The notes below the pieces were generated by a model. It saw only the letters and a list, made by a program, of their open reading frames with translations. It did not search any database and had not been told where the DNA came from. Shown here in pieces: positions 23,744 through 32,830 of a stretch of 64,000 nt of DNA (positions within the stretch are counted from its first letter, which is position 1; every line of letters begins with the position of its first letter). This DNA is from RGIG3513 sp045658985. Lineage in GTDB: Bacteria > Bacillota > Clostridia > Oscillospirales > Butyricicoccaceae. The DNA is taken from assembly GCA_045658985.1 (NCBI GenBank), contig JAZOWC010000038.1:1-64000 (forward strand), in the 5' to 3' direction. The translations under genes were made by a program, and so were the position numbers.

Positions 23744-24451
23744 ATGGCATTATATGTAATTGGTGATACACACTTTTCCTCGGACAGAGACAAACCAATG
23801 GACGTCTTTGGGGGGAGATGGATTGGGTATGACAAAAAGCTTATTGACTCTATCGGAGAATGTATGCAGCAGGAGGATACTCTTGTTATCTGCGGTGATT
23901 TTTCGTGGGGAATGAGTCTTAATGACACCCTGCCCGATTTTAAGCTTTTGGACGGATTTCCCGGCAGGAAGATTCTGCTCAAAGGCAACCATGATTACTG
24001 GTGGGATACCGTTTCCAAGATGAAAAAGTTCTTTGATGCAAACGGTATTACGACTATCGAGTTTTTACATAATAATTTTTTTGAATATAATTCAAAAATA
24101 CTCTTGTGCGGAACCCGTGGATGGATGTATGATAGTAGTGTTGCACCCGGCGAAGAAGATAAGATCTTCAAGCGTGAGGTCATTCGTCTGAGACAGTCGC
24201 TGCAGTCCGCTGCTGCCGATTCATCTGACAGAGAGATAATCTGCTTTATGCATTATCCGCCGGTTTGCAGAGATTATGAAATCAGTGCATTTACTGACGT
24301 TCTTAAAGAGTTCGGCGTTAAACGGTGTTTTTACGGACATCTCCATGGCGAAAGTATCAGGAATGCTTTCCGCGGGATGCGCGGCGGGATAGATTATCAG
24401 CTTGTTTCGGCAGATGCTGTTAATTTTGTTCCGGTTAAATTATCAGATTAA
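23744..24451 (+). CDS. Metallophosphoesterase
   Basis: A 235-residue cytoplasmic phosphoesterase of the calcineurin-like fold. All metal-binding motifs are visible: G-D-T-H-F (7-11), G-D-F-S-W-G (about 51-56), G-N-H-D-Y-W-W (about 81-87), M-H-Y-P-P and G-H-L-H-G-E near the end. The substrate may be a phosphodiester such as a cyclic nucleotide or a phosphoprotein; it is not identifiable here. It begins 8 bases after yraN and probably belongs to the same transcript. Confidence 0.9.
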   Translation: MALYVIGDTHFSSDRDKPMDVFGGRWIGYDKKLIDSIGECMQQEDTLVICGDFSWGMSLNDTLPDFKLLDGFPGRKILLKGNHDYWWDTVSKMKKFFDANGITTIEFLHNNFFEYNSKILLCGTRGWMYDSSVAPGEEDKIFKREVIRLRQSLQSAAADSSDREIICFMHYPPVCRDYEISAFTDVLKEFGVKRCFYGHLHGESIRNAFRGMRGGIDYQLVSADAVNFVPVKLSD

Positions 24452-24492
24452 AAATTTAAAAAATATATAAAAACCTCAAGGGGGAAACATTT

Positions 24493-25809
24493 GTGAAGTT
24501 AATCAGCACAGAAAAGAAAGAAAACAATCAGGTAGAGCTGTCCATTCTGGTCGGCAAGGAAGAGTTTGAGAAGGCTTGTGAGCGTTCTTACCGCATGAAC
24601 GTCGGCAAGATCAACATTCAGGGCTTCCGCAAGGGCAAGGCTCCCCGCAAGATCATCGAGAAGCTGTACGGCCCCGAAGTATTCTACGAAGATGCTATGA
24701 ACTTTGCCTGCGAAGATTCTTACTACGATGCAGTCAAGGCTGCAGGCATCACTCCTGTTGACCGTCCCGCTGTTACCGATCTTGACATCAAAGACGGCGA
24801 GTTCACCTACAAGGCTATCGTTACCGTAAAGCCCGAGGCTGAGATTGGCGAGTACAAGGGTCTGGAAGCAGAGAAGCAGACCGTTCGCGTTACCGAAAAG
24901 GAAGTAGAAGCTGAGATCGAGCGCGTCAGAGAGCGTAATTCCCGTCAGGTTACCGTTGAGCGTCCCGTACAGGATGGCGATATCATCACCTTTGATTTTG
25001 ACGGTTATGTTGACGGCGTAGCATTCGACGGCGGCAAGGCTGAGGACTATGACCTCAAGATAGGCTCCGGTATGTTCATCCCCGGCTTTGAGGAGCAGCT
25101 TATCGGCAAGACCGCAGGTGAGGCTTGCGACGTTATCGTTACTTTTCCCGCTGACTATCAGGCAACCGAGCTGGCAGGCAAGGAAGCTACCTTCAAGTGC
25201 CTGGTCAAGGTCGTCAAGGAGAGCGTAAAGCCTGAGCTGGACGATGAGTTTGCCAAGGATGTTTCCGAGTTTGACACTCTGGACGAGTACAAGGCAAGCG
25301 TCAAGACCCGCATTCGTGAGGGCAAGGAGCAGAGAGCTGCTTCCGATTTTGAAGAAAAGATCCTGGACAAGCTGGTCGAAGGCATGAAGTGCGACGTTCC
25401 CCAGGTTATGATCGACACTCAGACCGACAAGATCGTTGATGACTTTGCATACCGTCTTGCTGCACAGGGCATGGATATGAACACCTACCTGCAGATGAGC
25501 GGCATGACCATGGAGTCTTTCCGTCAGGTATTCAGCGTTCAGGCTGAGCGCAATGTCAAGATCCGTCTGGCTCTTGAGGCTGTCGCAAAGGCTGAGGGCA
25601 TTGAGATCACCGATGAGGCTGTTGAGGCTGAGTTTGCTGCACTGGCTGAGAACAACAAGATGGATGTTGCACGCGTCAAGGAGTTCATCGCTGCAGAAGA
25701 TATGAAGGGCGATATGCTGGTTCAGAAGGCTCTGGAAGTTGTCAAGTCCACCGCAAAGGCTGCAAAGAAGCCCGCTGCTAAGAAGGCTGCCAAGAAAGAC
25801 GAAGAATAA
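24493..25809 (+). CDS. tig: Trigger factor
   Basis: Ribosome-associated chaperone and peptidyl-prolyl isomerase. The N-terminal ribosome-binding loop G-F-R-K-G-K-A-P-R is at about 45-53, the FKBP-type domain is at about 150-240 (F-D-F-D-G-Y, G-S-G-M-F-I-P-G-F-E), and a helical C-terminal arm domain follows, ending in an alanine-lysine tail. 438 residues, normal. The start is GTG after GGGGGAAA. Codons are highly optimised. It heads the tig-clpP-clpX cluster, the standard order in many bacteria. Confidence 0.97.
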   Translation: MKLISTEKKENNQVELSILVGKEEFEKACERSYRMNVGKINIQGFRKGKAPRKIIEKLYGPEVFYEDAMNFACEDSYYDAVKAAGITPVDRPAVTDLDIKDGEFTYKAIVTVKPEAEIGEYKGLEAEKQTVRVTEKEVEAEIERVRERNSRQVTVERPVQDGDIITFDFDGYVDGVAFDGGKAEDYDLKIGSGMFIPGFEEQLIGKTAGEACDVIVTFPADYQATELAGKEATFKCLVKVVKESVKPELDDEFAKDVSEFDTLDEYKASVKTRIREGKEQRAASDFEEKILDKLVEGMKCDVPQVMIDTQTDKIVDDFAYRLAAQGMDMNTYLQMSGMTMESFRQVFSVQAERNVKIRLALEAVAKAEGIEITDEAVEAEFAALAENNKMDVARVKEFIAAEDMKGDMLVQKALEVVKSTAKAAKKPAAKKAAKKDEE

Positions 25810-25878
25810 TTCGACGTTTAACGACGGATTTTTCGCTCTGAAGGATATAGAATCATTACTGACGAAAGGAGTATGATC

Positions 25879-26460
25879 ATGCCTTATATCCCAATGGTAA
25901 TTGAACAGAACAGCCGCGGAGAACGTTCCTATGATATTTTTTCCAGGCTGCTTAACGACAGAATAATCATGCTGTCCGATGAGGTCAACGATACTACAGC
26001 CAGCCTTATTGTTGCACAGCTTCTGTATCTTGAGGCGCAGGATCCCGACAAAGATATAAGCTTTTATATCAACAGTCCCGGCGGTTCGGTCAGCGCAGGA
26101 ATGGCCATTTATGATACCATGCAGTACATCAAGTGCGATGTAAGCACGATTTGCGTTGGCATGGCTGCAAGTATGGGTGCGTTTCTGCTGTGCGCAGGAG
26201 CTAAGGGCAAGAGATATGCTCTCCCCAACAGTGAGATTATGATCCATCAGCCTCTTGGCGGAATGAAGGGACAGGCAAGTGACATCAAGATCCACGCCGA
26301 CCATATTCTGCGTACCAAGGATAAGCTCAACCGTATTCTCAGCGAGCGTACCGGTCAGCCTCTCGATGTTATTGAGAGAGACACCGACCGCGATAACTTT
26401 ATGACTGCCCAGCAGGCAGCCGAGTACGGTCTTATTGACAAAGTCTTTGAGAAGAGGTAA
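25879..26460 (+). CDS. clpP: ATP-dependent Clp protease proteolytic subunit
   Basis: Serine protease that forms a 14-mer chamber and works with ClpX. The catalytic triad is visible: serine in G-M-A-A-S-M-G-A, histidine in I-M-I-H-Q-P-L-G-G and aspartate in R-D-T-D-R-D-N. ATG 25879 (M-P-Y-I-P) is chosen over ATG 25873 because AAAGGAG at 25865-25871 would be only one base from the latter. 193 residues, normal. Two bases separate it from clpX. Confidence 0.97.
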   Translation: MPYIPMVIEQNSRGERSYDIFSRLLNDRIIMLSDEVNDTTASLIVAQLLYLEAQDPDKDISFYINSPGGSVSAGMAIYDTMQYIKCDVSTICVGMAASMGAFLLCAGAKGKRYALPNSEIMIHQPLGGMKGQASDIKIHADHILRTKDKLNRILSERTGQPLDVIERDTDRDNFMTAQQAAEYGLIDKVFEKR

Positions 26461-26462
26461 CT

Positions 26463-27737
26463 ATGGCGGGAAGTTCAAGAAATCCTGTCTGTAACTTTTG
26501 CGGTCGCAGACAGGAAGAGGTAGAGCGTCTTTTTATCGGAAAAGATGCTTGTATCTGCAATGAGTGTGTAAATGTATGTTTTGACCTGATGGAGGGCAAA
26601 GTTCCTCAGAAACAGACCAAAAACACAAAACCGCAGGAAAAACAGCTCACTATGGCGGATTTCCCCCGTCCTAATGAGATGAAAGCGGTTTTGGATCAGT
26701 ATGTGGTAGGTCAGGACAAAGCAAAGATAGCACTCTGCGTGGCTGTTTATAACCACTATAAGCGTATTACCGCAACCAATGGTGAGTCGGACGTTGAGCT
26801 CAGCAAGAGCAATATCCTGATGATCGGCCCTACCGGCTGCGGAAAGACATATCTTGCACAGTCGCTGGCAAAGGCGCTCAACGTGCCTTTTGCCATCGCC
26901 GATGCCACTACGCTCACCGAAGCCGGTTATGTGGGTGAGGACGTTGAGAATATTCTGCTCAGGCTCATTCAGGCAGCTGATTTTGACGTTGAGCAGGCTC
27001 AGAAGGGTATTATCTACATCGATGAGATCGACAAGATTGCCCGCAAGAGTGAGAATGTTTCCATTACTCGCGACGTATCCGGTGAGGGCGTTCAGCAGGC
27101 ACTCCTCAAGATTCTTGAGGGTACTGTTGCCAACGTTCCTCCCAAGGGCGGAAGAAAGCATCCCCAGCAGGAGTTCATTCAGATAGACACATCCAATATA
27201 CTGTTTATCTGCGGCGGCGCATTTGACGGACTGGACAAGGTTATCGAAAAGCGTCTGGGCAGCAGTGTTGTTGGATTCGGCTCCAAGATCCTCACCAAAG
27301 AGGACAAGTCCAGCGAGAAGATCCTTCAGCTTGCCGAAGCTCACGACGTTCTCAAGTTTGGTCTGATTCCCGAGCTTGTAGGCAGATTGCCTGTCATCGT
27401 ATCTTTGGATCAGCTGGACAAGGATGCCTTGTTGGATATTCTTGTCAAGCCCAGGAACGCCATCATCAAGCAGTACAAGCGACTGTTTGAGATCGACGGG
27501 GTAGAGCTTGAGTTTGAGCAGGATGCACTGGATGCCATTGTTGAGAAGACTCTTGAGCGCGGAACAGGCGCCAGAGGCCTCCGCTCGGTTCTCGAGAGCA
27601 TGATGCTTGACATTATGTATAAATCCGCTTCCGACAAGTCGGTAGAAAAAGTTGTTATTACCCGAGACAGTGTGCTTGGACTCAGTGAGCCCAGAACTAC
27701 CTCAAAGATGCTTACAGAAGGCAAACATTTTGCATAA
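26463..27737 (+). CDS. clpX: ATP-dependent Clp protease ATPase subunit ClpX
   Basis: AAA+ unfoldase that feeds ClpP. It has an N-terminal C4 zinc domain (C-N-F-C at about 11-14 and C-N-E-C-V at about 33-37), Walker A G-P-T-G-C-G-K-T, the G-Y-V-G-E-D-V-E pore loop, Walker B Y-I-D-E-I-D-K, the P-x-K-G-G-R-K-H-P segment and the I-C-G-G-A-F-D-G motif that precedes the ClpP-binding region. 424 residues, normal. A terminator follows. Confidence 0.97.
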   Translation: MAGSSRNPVCNFCGRRQEEVERLFIGKDACICNECVNVCFDLMEGKVPQKQTKNTKPQEKQLTMADFPRPNEMKAVLDQYVVGQDKAKIALCVAVYNHYKRITATNGESDVELSKSNILMIGPTGCGKTYLAQSLAKALNVPFAIADATTLTEAGYVGEDVENILLRLIQAADFDVEQAQKGIIYIDEIDKIARKSENVSITRDVSGEGVQQALLKILEGTVANVPPKGGRKHPQQEFIQIDTSNILFICGGAFDGLDKVIEKRLGSSVVGFGSKILTKEDKSSEKILQLAEAHDVLKFGLIPELVGRLPVIVSLDQLDKDALLDILVKPRNAIIKQYKRLFEIDGVELEFEQDALDAIVEKTLERGTGARGLRSVLESMMLDIMYKSASDKSVEKVVITRDSVLGLSEPRTTSKMLTEGKHFA

Positions 27738-27740
27738 TTT

Positions 27741-27772
27741 AAGCCGCTCCGTATGATTTACGGAGCGGCTTT
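27741..27772 (+). terminator. Terminator after clpX
   Basis: A 13-bp perfect stem AAGCCGCTCCGTA and its complement (27741-27753 with 27759-27771), five-base loop. The T-run is short and broken (TTTA, TTTATTTAATTC). Confidence 0.8.
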
Positions 27773-27807
27773 ATGATTTATTTAATTCTTTGTACACATA
27801 TCTGTAC

Positions 27808-27836
27808 TTGCAATATGTCTTGATTTTTGATATAAT
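27808..27836 (+). promoter_or_regulatory. Sigma-A-type promoter of lon
   Basis: TTGCAA (27808-27813), 17 bases, TATAAT (27831-27836), with TGA before the -10 (extended). It gives a leader of about 20 bases before the lon start codon. Confidence 0.75.
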
Positions 27837-27863
27837 AATATGACATATTGGGAGGACTCTAAA

Positions 27864-30269
27864 ATGACCGAAAAAATGAAAATTAACATACCAACAGTCG
27901 CTCTGCGCGGTCTGTGCATCTATCCCGGAATACTGTTTCACTTCGATATCGGACGTCCCCGTTCTATCAAAGCTATTGAAAAAGCAATGAACGAAGGTCA
28001 GGAGGTATTCCTTGTTACACAGAGGGACATCGAGAACGATGATCCCTCTATGAGTGCTTTGTATGAGGTAGGAACCCTGTGCAGAATTTGTCAGGTTCTG
28101 CGTGTCCCTGGAGATACTTTGCGCGTTCTTGTTGAGGGACTTTCCCGTGCGCATCTGGATGATATTCATGATGTAGATCCCTATATCCGTTCTACAATCA
28201 CTCTGATTGATGATGAACCCGTTAGTATGGTCACCAAGCGCGACATTGCTCTGCTCAGACGCGCAAAGGAACTGTTCTTTGAGTGCGCATCTATCGGCAA
28301 CAGACCTCAGGATGAATCCTATCTCAGCATAGTCGATAATGAGGATATGGGATATGTTTCTGACTTTATTGCCCATTATACTTCTTTCAAGTTTGCCGAG
28401 AAGCAGTCTATACTTGATGAAGTCAACCCCAGACGCAGACTGTCTATACTTTGCGATCTCCTGCTTGAAGAAATGAAGGTTCGCTCCATAGAGCAGGAGC
28501 TCTCTGACAAAGTCAAAGAGAATATGGAGAAGAACGAGCGTGACTATTACCTGCGTGAGCAGATAAAAGTCATCAGCGAGGAGCTGGGCGACGGCGAGGA
28601 CGGACTCAGCGAAAGTCAGGCATATATAGAAAAAATCAAGGCATTGGGTCTTGATGAGGATGCCGAGCAGAAACTCTGCAAAGAAGCCAATCGTCTGTCC
28701 AAGATGCAGCCCTCGTCTCCCGAAAGCGCCGTTATCCGCGGCTATCTGGATATCTGCGTTGAGCTGCCCTGGAATATCGTCAAAAAAGAAAACAATGACA
28801 TCCGCAAGGCTAAGAAGATTCTCGAAGCCGACCATTTCGGTATGGATAAAGTCAAAGAGCGTATTTTGGAGTTCTTTGCTGTCAAAAAGCTTACCGGCGG
28901 TGTAAAAGGTCAGATAATCTGTCTTGTCGGCCCTCCCGGTGTCGGCAAGACCTCCATCGGTCGTTCCATTGCTTCCGCAATGGGCAGAGACTTTGCCCGT
29001 CTGTCTCTGGGCGGTGTCAAAGACGAGGCAGATATCCGCGGTCATCGCAAGACCTATATCGGCGCAATGCCCGGCAGAATAATCAATGCAATCAAGCAGG
29101 CGGGCAGCCGCAACTGTTTGATCCTTGTTGATGAGATCGACAAGCTGGGCAGCGATTACAAGGGCGATCCTTCTTCTGCGCTCCTTGAGGTTTTTGACAC
29201 CGAGCAGAACAATGCCTTCCGCGATCATTTTGTGGAGCTGCCTTTTGACCTGTCTGACGTACTGTTTATTACTACGGCCAACGACAGAGATGCAATTCCA
29301 GTACCTCTGCTTGACCGTATGGAGATCATCGAACTTACCGGCTATACCGATGAGGAAAAACTGCAGATAGCCAAGAAGTATCTCATTCCCAAGCAGCTGG
29401 AAAAGCACGGTCTGACCAAGAAGCAGGTCGTAGTCGACAATCAGGTTCTCAGACGTCTGATCTGCGAGTATACCAAAGAATCCGGTGTAAGAAATCTGGA
29501 GAGACGTATTGCGCTCCTTTGCCGCAAAGCCGCCAAATCCATAGTAGAAGACGGCGTCGAATCCGTAAAGTACACCTCTGATAATCTCGAGAGTTTTATC
29601 GGTATCCCCAAATACAAGAGGACACAGCGTGGCAATGCTGCAGAATGCGGTGTTGTCAGTGGTCTTGCATGGACGTCTGTAGGCGGAGAGATGCTTGAAG
29701 TTGAGGCTGTAGCTCTTGAGGGTACAGGCAAGCTTGAGCTTACCGGCAATCTTGGTGACGTAATGAAAGAATCGGTCCGAGCAGCTCTGACATATCTGCG
29801 CAGCAGGAGAGAGAAGTTTGGCCTTGCGCCCGACTTCTACAGCAAGAACGACATCCATATTCATTTCCCTGAGGGCGCTGTACCCAAGGACGGCCCCTCT
29901 GCAGGTATTACCACTGCGACGGCGTTGATTTCTGCATTCACCGGTATGCCCGTGCCCAAGTCCATTGCTATGACCGGAGAGATATCCATCCGCGGATGTG
30001 TGCTGCCCATAGGCGGACTCAAAGAAAAGACTATGGCCGCATACAGAGAGGGCGTTACTACTGTAATTATCCCTGCCGAGAACAAACCCGATCTCAAGGA
30101 TATCGATCCCGTTGTCCGCGAGGGACTGAATTTCGTTTTTGTATCCAATATGGATGAGGTTGCCGCTGTTGTTTTTGGTGATATGCTCAGTCAGTCTGCA
30201 GGCGACAAAAAGTCTGCATCCGCCCATTTATCGCAGGATCATGCTCCTGCCAAGCGTATACGTCAATGA
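27864..30269 (+). CDS. lon: ATP-dependent protease Lon
   Basis: Soluble AAA+ serine protease for damaged and regulatory proteins. The N-terminal substrate domain (P-T-V-A-L-R-G, then I-Y-P-G) leads to a coiled region (Y-Y-L-R-E-Q-I-K), Walker A G-P-P-G-V-G-K-T, Walker B I-L-V-D-E-I-D-K and the protease domain with the Ser-Lys dyad in P-K-D-G-P-S-A-G-I and G-G-L-K-E-K. 801 residues from this start, normal. ATG 27864 is used because GGGAGGA lies 7 bases before it. No HrcA/CIRCE or CtsR-type repeat was noticed in front. Confidence 0.97.
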   Translation: MTEKMKINIPTVALRGLCIYPGILFHFDIGRPRSIKAIEKAMNEGQEVFLVTQRDIENDDPSMSALYEVGTLCRICQVLRVPGDTLRVLVEGLSRAHLDDIHDVDPYIRSTITLIDDEPVSMVTKRDIALLRRAKELFFECASIGNRPQDESYLSIVDNEDMGYVSDFIAHYTSFKFAEKQSILDEVNPRRRLSILCDLLLEEMKVRSIEQELSDKVKENMEKNERDYYLREQIKVISEELGDGEDGLSESQAYIEKIKALGLDEDAEQKLCKEANRLSKMQPSSPESAVIRGYLDICVELPWNIVKKENNDIRKAKKILEADHFGMDKVKERILEFFAVKKLTGGVKGQIICLVGPPGVGKTSIGRSIASAMGRDFARLSLGGVKDEADIRGHRKTYIGAMPGRIINAIKQAGSRNCLILVDEIDKLGSDYKGDPSSALLEVFDTEQNNAFRDHFVELPFDLSDVLFITTANDRDAIPVPLLDRMEIIELTGYTDEEKLQIAKKYLIPKQLEKHGLTKKQVVVDNQVLRRLICEYTKESGVRNLERRIALLCRKAAKSIVEDGVESVKYTSDNLESFIGIPKYKRTQRGNAAECGVVSGLAWTSVGGEMLEVEAVALEGTGKLELTGNLGDVMKESVRAALTYLRSRREKFGLAPDFYSKNDIHIHFPEGAVPKDGPSAGITTATALISAFTGMPVPKSIAMTGEISIRGCVLPIGGLKEKTMAAYREGVTTVIIPAENKPDLKDIDPVVREGLNFVFVSNMDEVAAVVFGDMLSQSAGDKKSASAHLSQDHAPAKRIRQ

Positions 30270-30856
30270 ATATCAATAAAACAGTTTTTGTAAAGAGCGT
30301 GGCCTCCCAGCGAGATTTCCCAAAGGACCTGAAAAAGCAGATACTTTTTGCAGGTAAATCCAACGTCGGAAAATCATCCACAATCAATGCTCTTGTTGGC
30401 AGAAAAAACTTTGCAAGAGTAAGCGCAAAGCCGGGAAAAACAGTATTTGTCAATCTCTTCGACGTAGACAAGAGCTTTTGGCTTGTTGACCTGCCCGGAT
30501 ATGGATTTTCTTTGACATCGGATGCTGAACGCCAGAGATATTCCAAGCTGATCGACGATTATTTCGCTGACCAGAATAGTAAAGTTGCAAGACTTTACAT
30601 TATTGTTGATGCAAGGCATGAGCCCACCAATAATGATTGCAATATGGTAACATATGCCAGAGAATGCAATCTGCCGATGACCATTATCGCAAACAAGATC
30701 GACAAGCTCAAACCCTCGCAGATTCAGCCTTCGATAGACCTTATTCGAGAGACTCTCGAACTTACACAAGAAGATCTTATCATACCTTTTTCGGCTGAGA
30801 AAGGAACCAACAAAGGTCTGATTATCGAGGATATAAAACGAGCCGTTACAGAATAA
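30266..30856 (+). CDS. engB: Ribosome biogenesis GTP-binding protein EngB (YsxC/YihA)
   Basis: Essential GTPase in 50S subunit assembly. Motifs G1 G-K-S-N-V-G-K-S-S (about 31-39), G3 D-L-P-G-Y-G-F and G4 A-N-K-I-D-K are present, and the N-terminal F-A-G-K-S-N context is that of the family. 196 residues. It overlaps lon by ATGA; lon-engB is a conserved gene pair in Firmicutes. Confidence 0.96.
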   Translation: MNINKTVFVKSVASQRDFPKDLKKQILFAGKSNVGKSSTINALVGRKNFARVSAKPGKTVFVNLFDVDKSFWLVDLPGYGFSLTSDAERQRYSKLIDDYFADQNSKVARLYIIVDARHEPTNNDCNMVTYARECNLPMTIIANKIDKLKPSQIQPSIDLIRETLELTQEDLIIPFSAEKGTNKGLIIEDIKRAVTE

Positions 30857-30871
30857 GCGGAGGGATTAGTT

Positions 30872-31531
30872 ATTCTTTTCAGGAACTCTTTGCGGGAAAT
30901 ACTGCTGATGATTCCCGCGGTTTTGATAGTTATTACTTTGCATGAACTGGCTCACGGTTTTGCGGCCTATCTGCTTGGAGACGACACAGCGCAAAATCGC
31001 GGCAGGCTTACATTTAACCCTATTGCTCATATTGATATATGGGGATTTTTGTGTATGCTTGTTGCGGGAATAGGCTGGGCCAAGCCGGTCCCCGTGTCAC
31101 CGTATAAGTTCAAGATCAAAAATAAAAAGCTCGGTATGGCTCTTACGGCATTGGCAGGCCCCTTTGCCAATCTGCTGATCGCCTTTGTATTTCTGTTTAT
31201 CAGAACTCTGCTTGTTATATACGGATATGACAGACCCATTCTTTTGGGGATGGCTACGTTTATGGAACTTACGGCAATAATGAGTGTCGGACTTATGGCA
31301 TTTAACCTTATTCCCATTCCTCCGCTGGATGGATCAAAGATCCTCCTGCCTTTTTTGCCGGGCAAAGTTTTGGAATTTTTCTACAAGTACGAGCGATATA
31401 TCAGTATAGGATTTCTTGTGCTGCTGATGCTTGATCTGCTTGACGGCGTTATTAACTCGGTCGTCGGATGGATACTCAATATCCTTATTGAACTGATAAT
31501 AAAAATCATAATCGGAGTAGGTTTGATCTGA
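30872..31531 (+). CDS. Site-2-protease family protein (M50, YwhC-like)
   Basis: Polytopic membrane zinc protease with H-E-L-A-H (about 25-29 from this start) and the second M50 motif N-L-I-P-I-P-P-L-D-G-S. Relatives are common single-domain M50 proteins of unknown substrate. The frame has GGAGGG at 30859-30864 exactly 7 bases before an ATT codon at 30872; starting there gives an N-terminus I-L-F-R-N-S-L-R-E-I-L-L-M-I-P-A that resembles relatives. The first standard codon in frame is a TTG at 30890 with no good ribosome-binding site. ATT initiation is inferred. It overlaps scpA by one base. Confidence 0.88.
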   Translation: MLFRNSLREILLMIPAVLIVITLHELAHGFAAYLLGDDTAQNRGRLTFNPIAHIDIWGFLCMLVAGIGWAKPVPVSPYKFKIKNKKLGMALTALAGPFANLLIAFVFLFIRTLLVIYGYDRPILLGMATFMELTAIMSVGLMAFNLIPIPPLDGSKILLPFLPGKVLEFFYKYERYISIGFLVLLMLDLLDGVINSVVGWILNILIELIIKIIIGVGLI

Positions 31532-32274
31532 TGAATGAAGTCACATTTCATCTTGACGCGTTTGACGGGCCTTTGGACCTTCTGCTGCATCTTATATCCA
31601 AGAACAAGGTTGAGATCACCGATATACCTATTGCGGAGATCCTCAGACAGTATCTTGAGTATATCAGTGTAATGCAGGAGTTTGATCTGGATGTGGCCAG
31701 CGATTTTATCGCTATGGCTGCTCAGCTCATGCAAATTAAATCAAAGATGCTTTTGCCTGTGTACGATGATGAGCCGCAGGAAGACCCGAGAGCACAGCTT
31801 GTTGAACAGCTGCTCGAATATCAGCGTTTCAAAGAAGCAGGCGGATATTTGGGCGGAATTTCCGAAGCGGGCAGAGATCTGTATGTCAGGCCGCAGGAAC
31901 ATTTGGAAAAGGACTATTCCAATATCGTCTATGATCATACCGCCGAGCAACTGTCAAAGGCAATCGACGATATTATGCAGCGGGCACAAAGACGCATGCC
32001 GCCTCCCATAACCGCATTCAAATCCATTGTCGGCAAAGAAGCTGTGCCTGTTAACGGACGCATAACACATATTTTGCAACTTTTTACAAAAAATGATACC
32101 ATAAAGCTTGAGACACTTTTGCTTTCAAGCAGGAGCCGCTCGGAAATCGTGGCGTATTTTCTCGCCATACTGGAGCTGAGCAAAAACGGACGTGTTGTAT
32201 TGGACTATACCGATGATGACTATTATCTCCGACTTTCGACGGAGAATATGGAGGCTGCAGATGGAGTACAATGA
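31531..32274 (+). CDS. scpA: Segregation and condensation protein A
   Basis: Kleisin subunit of the SMC-ScpAB condensin complex, which compacts and separates chromosomes. It opens with the family segment F-D-G-P-L-D-L-L-L-H-L-I (about 9-20), which binds the SMC neck, and has the C-terminal winged-helix end (K-L-E-T-L-L, S-R-S-E-I-V-A-Y-F). 247 residues, normal. The ATG overlaps the stop of the upstream protease gene by one base. scpB follows with an overlap of 14 bases. Confidence 0.95.
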   Translation: MNEVTFHLDAFDGPLDLLLHLISKNKVEITDIPIAEILRQYLEYISVMQEFDLDVASDFIAMAAQLMQIKSKMLLPVYDDEPQEDPRAQLVEQLLEYQRFKEAGGYLGGISEAGRDLYVRPQEHLEKDYSNIVYDHTAEQLSKAIDDIMQRAQRRMPPPITAFKSIVGKEAVPVNGRITHILQLFTKNDTIKLETLLLSSRSRSEIVAYFLAILELSKNGRVVLDYTDDDYYLRLSTENMEAADGVQ

Positions 32275-32830
32275 AATAGAATGCAAGCTTGAGGCTGTAC
32301 TTTTTGCGTCGGGCGAGTCTATAAGCGAAGACAAACTCTGTGCAGTTCTTGGTGTAGATAAAGTCACACTTTCTGAGACTGCGCAGAATCTTGCGGATTA
32401 TTATGATTACAACCGACGCGGCATCAAACTTATCAAGCTCGACAACCGTTATCAGCTTTGCTCACGTGCCGAGTACGGCAGGGAAGTGAGAAATGCGCTG
32501 GAGACAAGACGCAGACCCACTCTTACGCCCTCTGCGCTGGAGGTATTGGCTATAATCGCATATAAGCAGCCGGTTACAAAAGCGTACATTGAGCAGATTC
32601 GCGGTGTAGACAGCGATTATACTGTCGGCAGCCTCATCGACAAGACTCTCATTGAACCTTGTGGCAGACTTGATGTGCCGGGCAGACCGATATTGTACCG
32701 CACAACCGAGAACTTTTTGAGGAGTTTTGGCATATCCTCGCTTGATATGCTGCCTCAGCTGTCACATATGCTCGAGAATGAGTCTGAGCAGCTTACCATT
32801 CAGGAGCTTGTTTCGGAGGAAATGCAATGA
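32261..32830 (+). CDS. scpB: Segregation and condensation protein B
   Basis: Winged-helix partner of ScpA. Characteristic segments are E-A-V-L-F-A-S-G-E-S-I near the N-terminus, then T-P-S-A-L-E-V-L-A-I-I-A-Y-K-Q-P-V-T-K and I-R-G-V-D-S in the second winged helix. 189 residues. ATG 32261 is chosen because GGAGG lies about 6 bases before it and the protein then starts at the conserved N-terminus. Confidence 0.95.
   Translation: MEYNEIECKLEAVLFASGESISEDKLCAVLGVDKVTLSETAQNLADYYDYNRRGIKLIKLDNRYQLCSRAEYGREVRNALETRRRPTLTPSALEVLAIIAYKQPVTKAYIEQIRGVDSDYTVGSLIDKTLIEPCGRLDVPGRPILYRTTENFLRSFGISSLDMLPQLSHMLENESEQLTIQELVSEEMQ

Noticed and set aside
27771..30227. A very long open frame of about 818 codons antisense to lon
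   Set aside because: It mirrors the codon bias of lon, has no ribosome-binding site or family motif, and similar long antisense frames lie over tig (24499-26304), rnfC (11979-13319) and rnfAE (9336-10442).
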